Below are positions 61,479-64,000 of a stretch of 64,000 nt of DNA, piece by piece (positions within the stretch are counted from its first letter, which is position 1; each line of letters begins with the position of its first letter). The stretch lies in assembly GCA_021307315.1 (NCBI GenBank), contig JAJSPD010000013.1:372001-436000 (forward strand), given 5' to 3'. The notes under the pieces were generated by a model. The model did no database searches. It saw only the letters and a program-made list of their open reading frames with translations, and was not told the origin of the DNA. The translations under genes and the position numbers were made by a program. Origin of the DNA: Bisporella sp. PMI_857 (Eukaryota > Ascomycota > Leotiomycetes > Helotiales > Helotiaceae).

Positions 61479-62060
61479 ATGACATAGAATATGCCCCAAA
61501 ACAGAAGCTCATCTTCCTGTTCTCTTATTGAGCCTTTGCATATATAGTAGCTAGTCCCTTCTGTGAGGTTACGGAGCACCAGCCCACTGTACCGAGTTTT
61601 CCATCCGCTTAATTTTTCTTCAGCAATGTGAATGAATAATTAGGGGTTTTCATTGACAATGTCCATCATGCAGGTAAAGGACTAGATATGGTGGTTCTTG
61701 GGTAACCGAATTCCCCCGTGTATTTCTCCAGGACCAATACTGTATCTTTTCTGCCCCCCTGTCCGACCAATATGCATGAATCGTGAACGGCGTTATACTA
61801 TCCGCATTGCGGTGAACGGGGGTTACGAAAATGCTATCGTTCACTTCCACTTCTTAAATTTTTTTATTTTACATTTTTTTTAAATTAAAATTAGTGTTGA
61901 AGCTGAAGTGGGATCCAGTTTAGGGGTTATTTTTAATGGTGGAGGCTGCTGTTATGCGTGGGCTCTACTGTTGGTAGTTTACTTACTAACTTTGACTGTC
62001 CCACTGTAGTTTTACAGTATAATAATATATAGCATCCCTTACCGTGCTTAAGCCCATCAA

Positions 62061-62086
62061 CAGCAGCAGCATCATCATCATCATCC
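62061..62086. repeat. (CAG)n(CAT)n trinucleotide repeat
   Basis: Three CAG units followed by about five CAT units about 0.6 kb upstream of the areA start codon. Confidence 0.75.
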
Positions 62087-62682
62087 ATGGTGGCATACCC
62101 ACGCTAGTGTATGCATTATCCCTGACCCAACCCACAATGGCATGCAGGCTTAAAGCGTCAAGACATCTGATCCAGTTCTCGGTAAAGTAATCCCAATAGC
62201 TCACTGGTCCTTGCCCAAGCCCATTTCTCATCAAGTCCCATACTTTTCGTAGTCGAGACGGAAATATACTCTACTACGAAACCAAAGGAAACCACCACTT
62301 GACACGGCACTCACCCAGCGCGCGGCCACAAAGAACAGGATACGGTCCCTTTCTATTAGCATCACCATTGTGCTCTAGGAATCTTCATTATTCTTTCGTA
62401 CATGTGCCCGCTTTGCGTCCACGGCCTGTCTTGTTTTAGCTCTGCCACCAAAGACGACGCACCACTTCCTTCCAGCGCACTAGTTGCCTAGGCCTCGATC
62501 GGCCAAGTACCTTTGTACATCGAGCCGGAACCACTACCTGGGTCGAGAGAAGGAGGAGCAGGAAAGATCCTCAGCATAATATCACACTTGCAGAATATAA
62601 CGAGGCCTATTCATACGCCAAATACTGGAGTAATCATTGCATAAAGAGGAGAGGATTTAGGAGGTGTGTGTCGCTCCGAACA

Positions 62683-64000
62683 ATGTCTGGAGCGGCGGCA
62701 CAATATGAGGAACGTGGGGGAGTCCTGCGACCACTCCACGCTTCCAACAACATGTTCACAATGGCTGGAGAGGCTCAATCTAATCCTACAACATCAACAA
62801 CGACGTCGATAACAGAGCACGACTATCGTTTCCCACGAAGGCCCGGCTATCCGCAGCACTCGCAACAACCTTTTCCCGCCAAATCACGACCGACCACGAG
62901 CACCTCGATACAGGACTCGAGCGCTGGCGCGCACGTCAAGCTGGATAATTCGGAAGAGATCAGCGCGCGCAAGGAGTTGCTGCGCGAGAGCTTCTTCCCC
63001 ACATGGAAGGATGATGCAGCAGGAGAGGAGCTCGACAGCCCTGACGAGATGCAGAGGAAGGACCCGTTGGCTACACAAATATGGAGGTTGTACAGCAAAA
63101 CGAAGAAGCAATTGCCTAACCAAGAGCGGATGGAGAATCTCACCTGGCGCATGATGGCAATGAGTCTGCGGAAACGCAAACAGGAACAGGCTGCTCGGTA
63201 AGTGGTCAAGAGGCAGATATGATCTGCTTTGGTACAGAGTTCTAATTGTGTTACAGACAGTCAATGGCCCGCTCAACCAGTGCTCCAAGTGGCATTGCGC
63301 AGTTGAGGAAAACCTCAGAACGGGCCCCTCCAGCAGAACATCAGGATGCCATGAACATTGACGATTTTATTTTCTCGGACAACATTGCGACTCCTGCTGG
63401 GCTGGGAATGTCACCATCACCAGACTTGAAGAAAGATTCAGACAAGTCTTCACATGCGGTGGCATCCGCGATTCCTATCAAGATGCGGAAAGAATCAGCA
63501 CAATTTGCTATCCCACAGTCTGTCCCTGTTCCTCCGCATGATGCGCGAGGTAGCCATGAATTTAATTATGTGCAAAGAAATATTAGGAAGACCAGTATCG
63601 ATGAACGCAGGGTGAGTCTTTGCTTCTGCGAATGTCATTTTGAGCCTGGACTTTAGTACCACTTTTGATAAGCAATTTGCTAACATAAGATAGCCTCGAA
63701 AGAGACCCGCCGACTTCTCTCCTCATGTCCCTCCTGTAAACAGCATGATGATAAACAACGACTTGGATCACGATGCAGATCTACATGAGTATTCTCTAGA
63801 CCAGCAACACCCTCCAATGCACCAAAATAACCATGCTGGAATCCCTTATCAACTCGACACCTTTAATATGGATAATGATCCCATAATCACCTCCGCTGGT
63901 CCGTACCAGCAAGGCTTCTCTTTCTCGCCCGCACAGTCCCCTCTTGTACCACATGGGCCATTCTCTACAATGTATAATAATGCCTCGATGCCATCCTCGT
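62683..64000 (+). CDS. areA: AreA/NIT2 global nitrogen regulator, 5' part
   Basis: Three exons are visible: 62683..63197, 63257..63611, and 63694 running off the window, about 392 residues. The conserved N-terminal block of AreA/NIT2 (PF08550) is clear: EHDYRFPRRPGYP, then DPLATQIWRLYSKTKKQLPN and MENLTWRMMAMSLRKRKQEQ. Further AreA hallmarks are MNIDDFIFSDNIATPAGLGM, SHAVASAIPIKMRKE, FNYVQRNIRKTSIDERR and, after the second intron, PRKRPADFSP. The protein is a GATA-factor activator of genes for poor nitrogen sources, working in the nucleus with repression by NmrA-type proteins. The single GATA zinc finger and C-terminus lie beyond the window. The start is the ATG at 62683; the frame extends upstream only to a GTG. 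It could take the name nit-2 in other species. Confidence 0.93.

Larger units (their letters stand above)
55172..62682. other. 7.5-kb non-coding region upstream of areA
   Basis: No gene could be supported. The left end should hold the promoter of the surface-protein gene (transcribed leftwards), the right end the promoter and 5' leader of areA. Simple repeats occur at 58196-58230, 60854-60895, 61447-61478 and 62061-62086, and a paired GATAAGATA occurs near 60473-60481. Short frames on both strands lack domain motifs. Confidence 0.5.

Overview
The window looks like nuclear DNA of a filamentous ascomycete (Pezizomycotina). Genes carry short introns (about 49-90 nt) with GT..AG ends and CTAAC/CTGAC-like branch sites. 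The gene families are typically fungal: an AreA/NIT2 nitrogen regulator, a Zn2Cys6 factor, an OPT peptide transporter, a 2EXR protein, a killer-toxin-type GH18 chitinase relic, a DUF7136-like relic and an NLR-like ankyrin protein. Class level (perhaps Leotiomycetes) is a guess. All exon models were built by eye from frame continuity, splice sites and family motifs; in most genes the exon lengths sum to a whole number of codons.

Left part (1-8.2 kb): an Hsp9/Hsp12-like small stress gene whose expected ATG reads AAG; a six-exon F-box protein gene; and a proline/glutamine-rich Zn2Cys6 factor, all on the minus strand. From 8.2 to 22.2 kb there is a 14-kb stretch with no intact gene that I can recognise, only a few coding-like fragments.

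Middle (22.2-38.3 kb): a 14-exon OPT oligopeptide transporter; a CCCH zinc-finger gene followed after 20 bp by a 2EXR-domain gene; a membrane-anchored histidine-phosphatase-fold protein with altered catalytic motifs, divergent from a Golgi-type DXD glycosyltransferase; and an alpha/beta-hydrolase-fold protein.

Right-centre (39.5-49.7 kb) is an accessory-looking block. A badly broken, 5'-truncated chitinase pseudogene on the minus strand abuts a broken DUF7136-like GPI-protein pseudogene on the plus strand. Next comes the most notable gene, an eight-exon, about 1874-residue NLR-like protein. It joins an N-terminal alpha/beta hydrolase with Asp at the nucleophile elbow, a NACHT-like module with decayed nucleotide-binding motifs, about 28 ankyrin repeats and a C-terminal ZZ zinc finger.

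Right end (50.4-64 kb): a RING-finger protein, a possible small membrane protein, a Ser/Thr-rich single-pass cell-surface (Mid2-like) protein, 7.5 kb of non-coding sequence rich in simple repeats, and the 5' part of areA, which runs off the window before its GATA finger.
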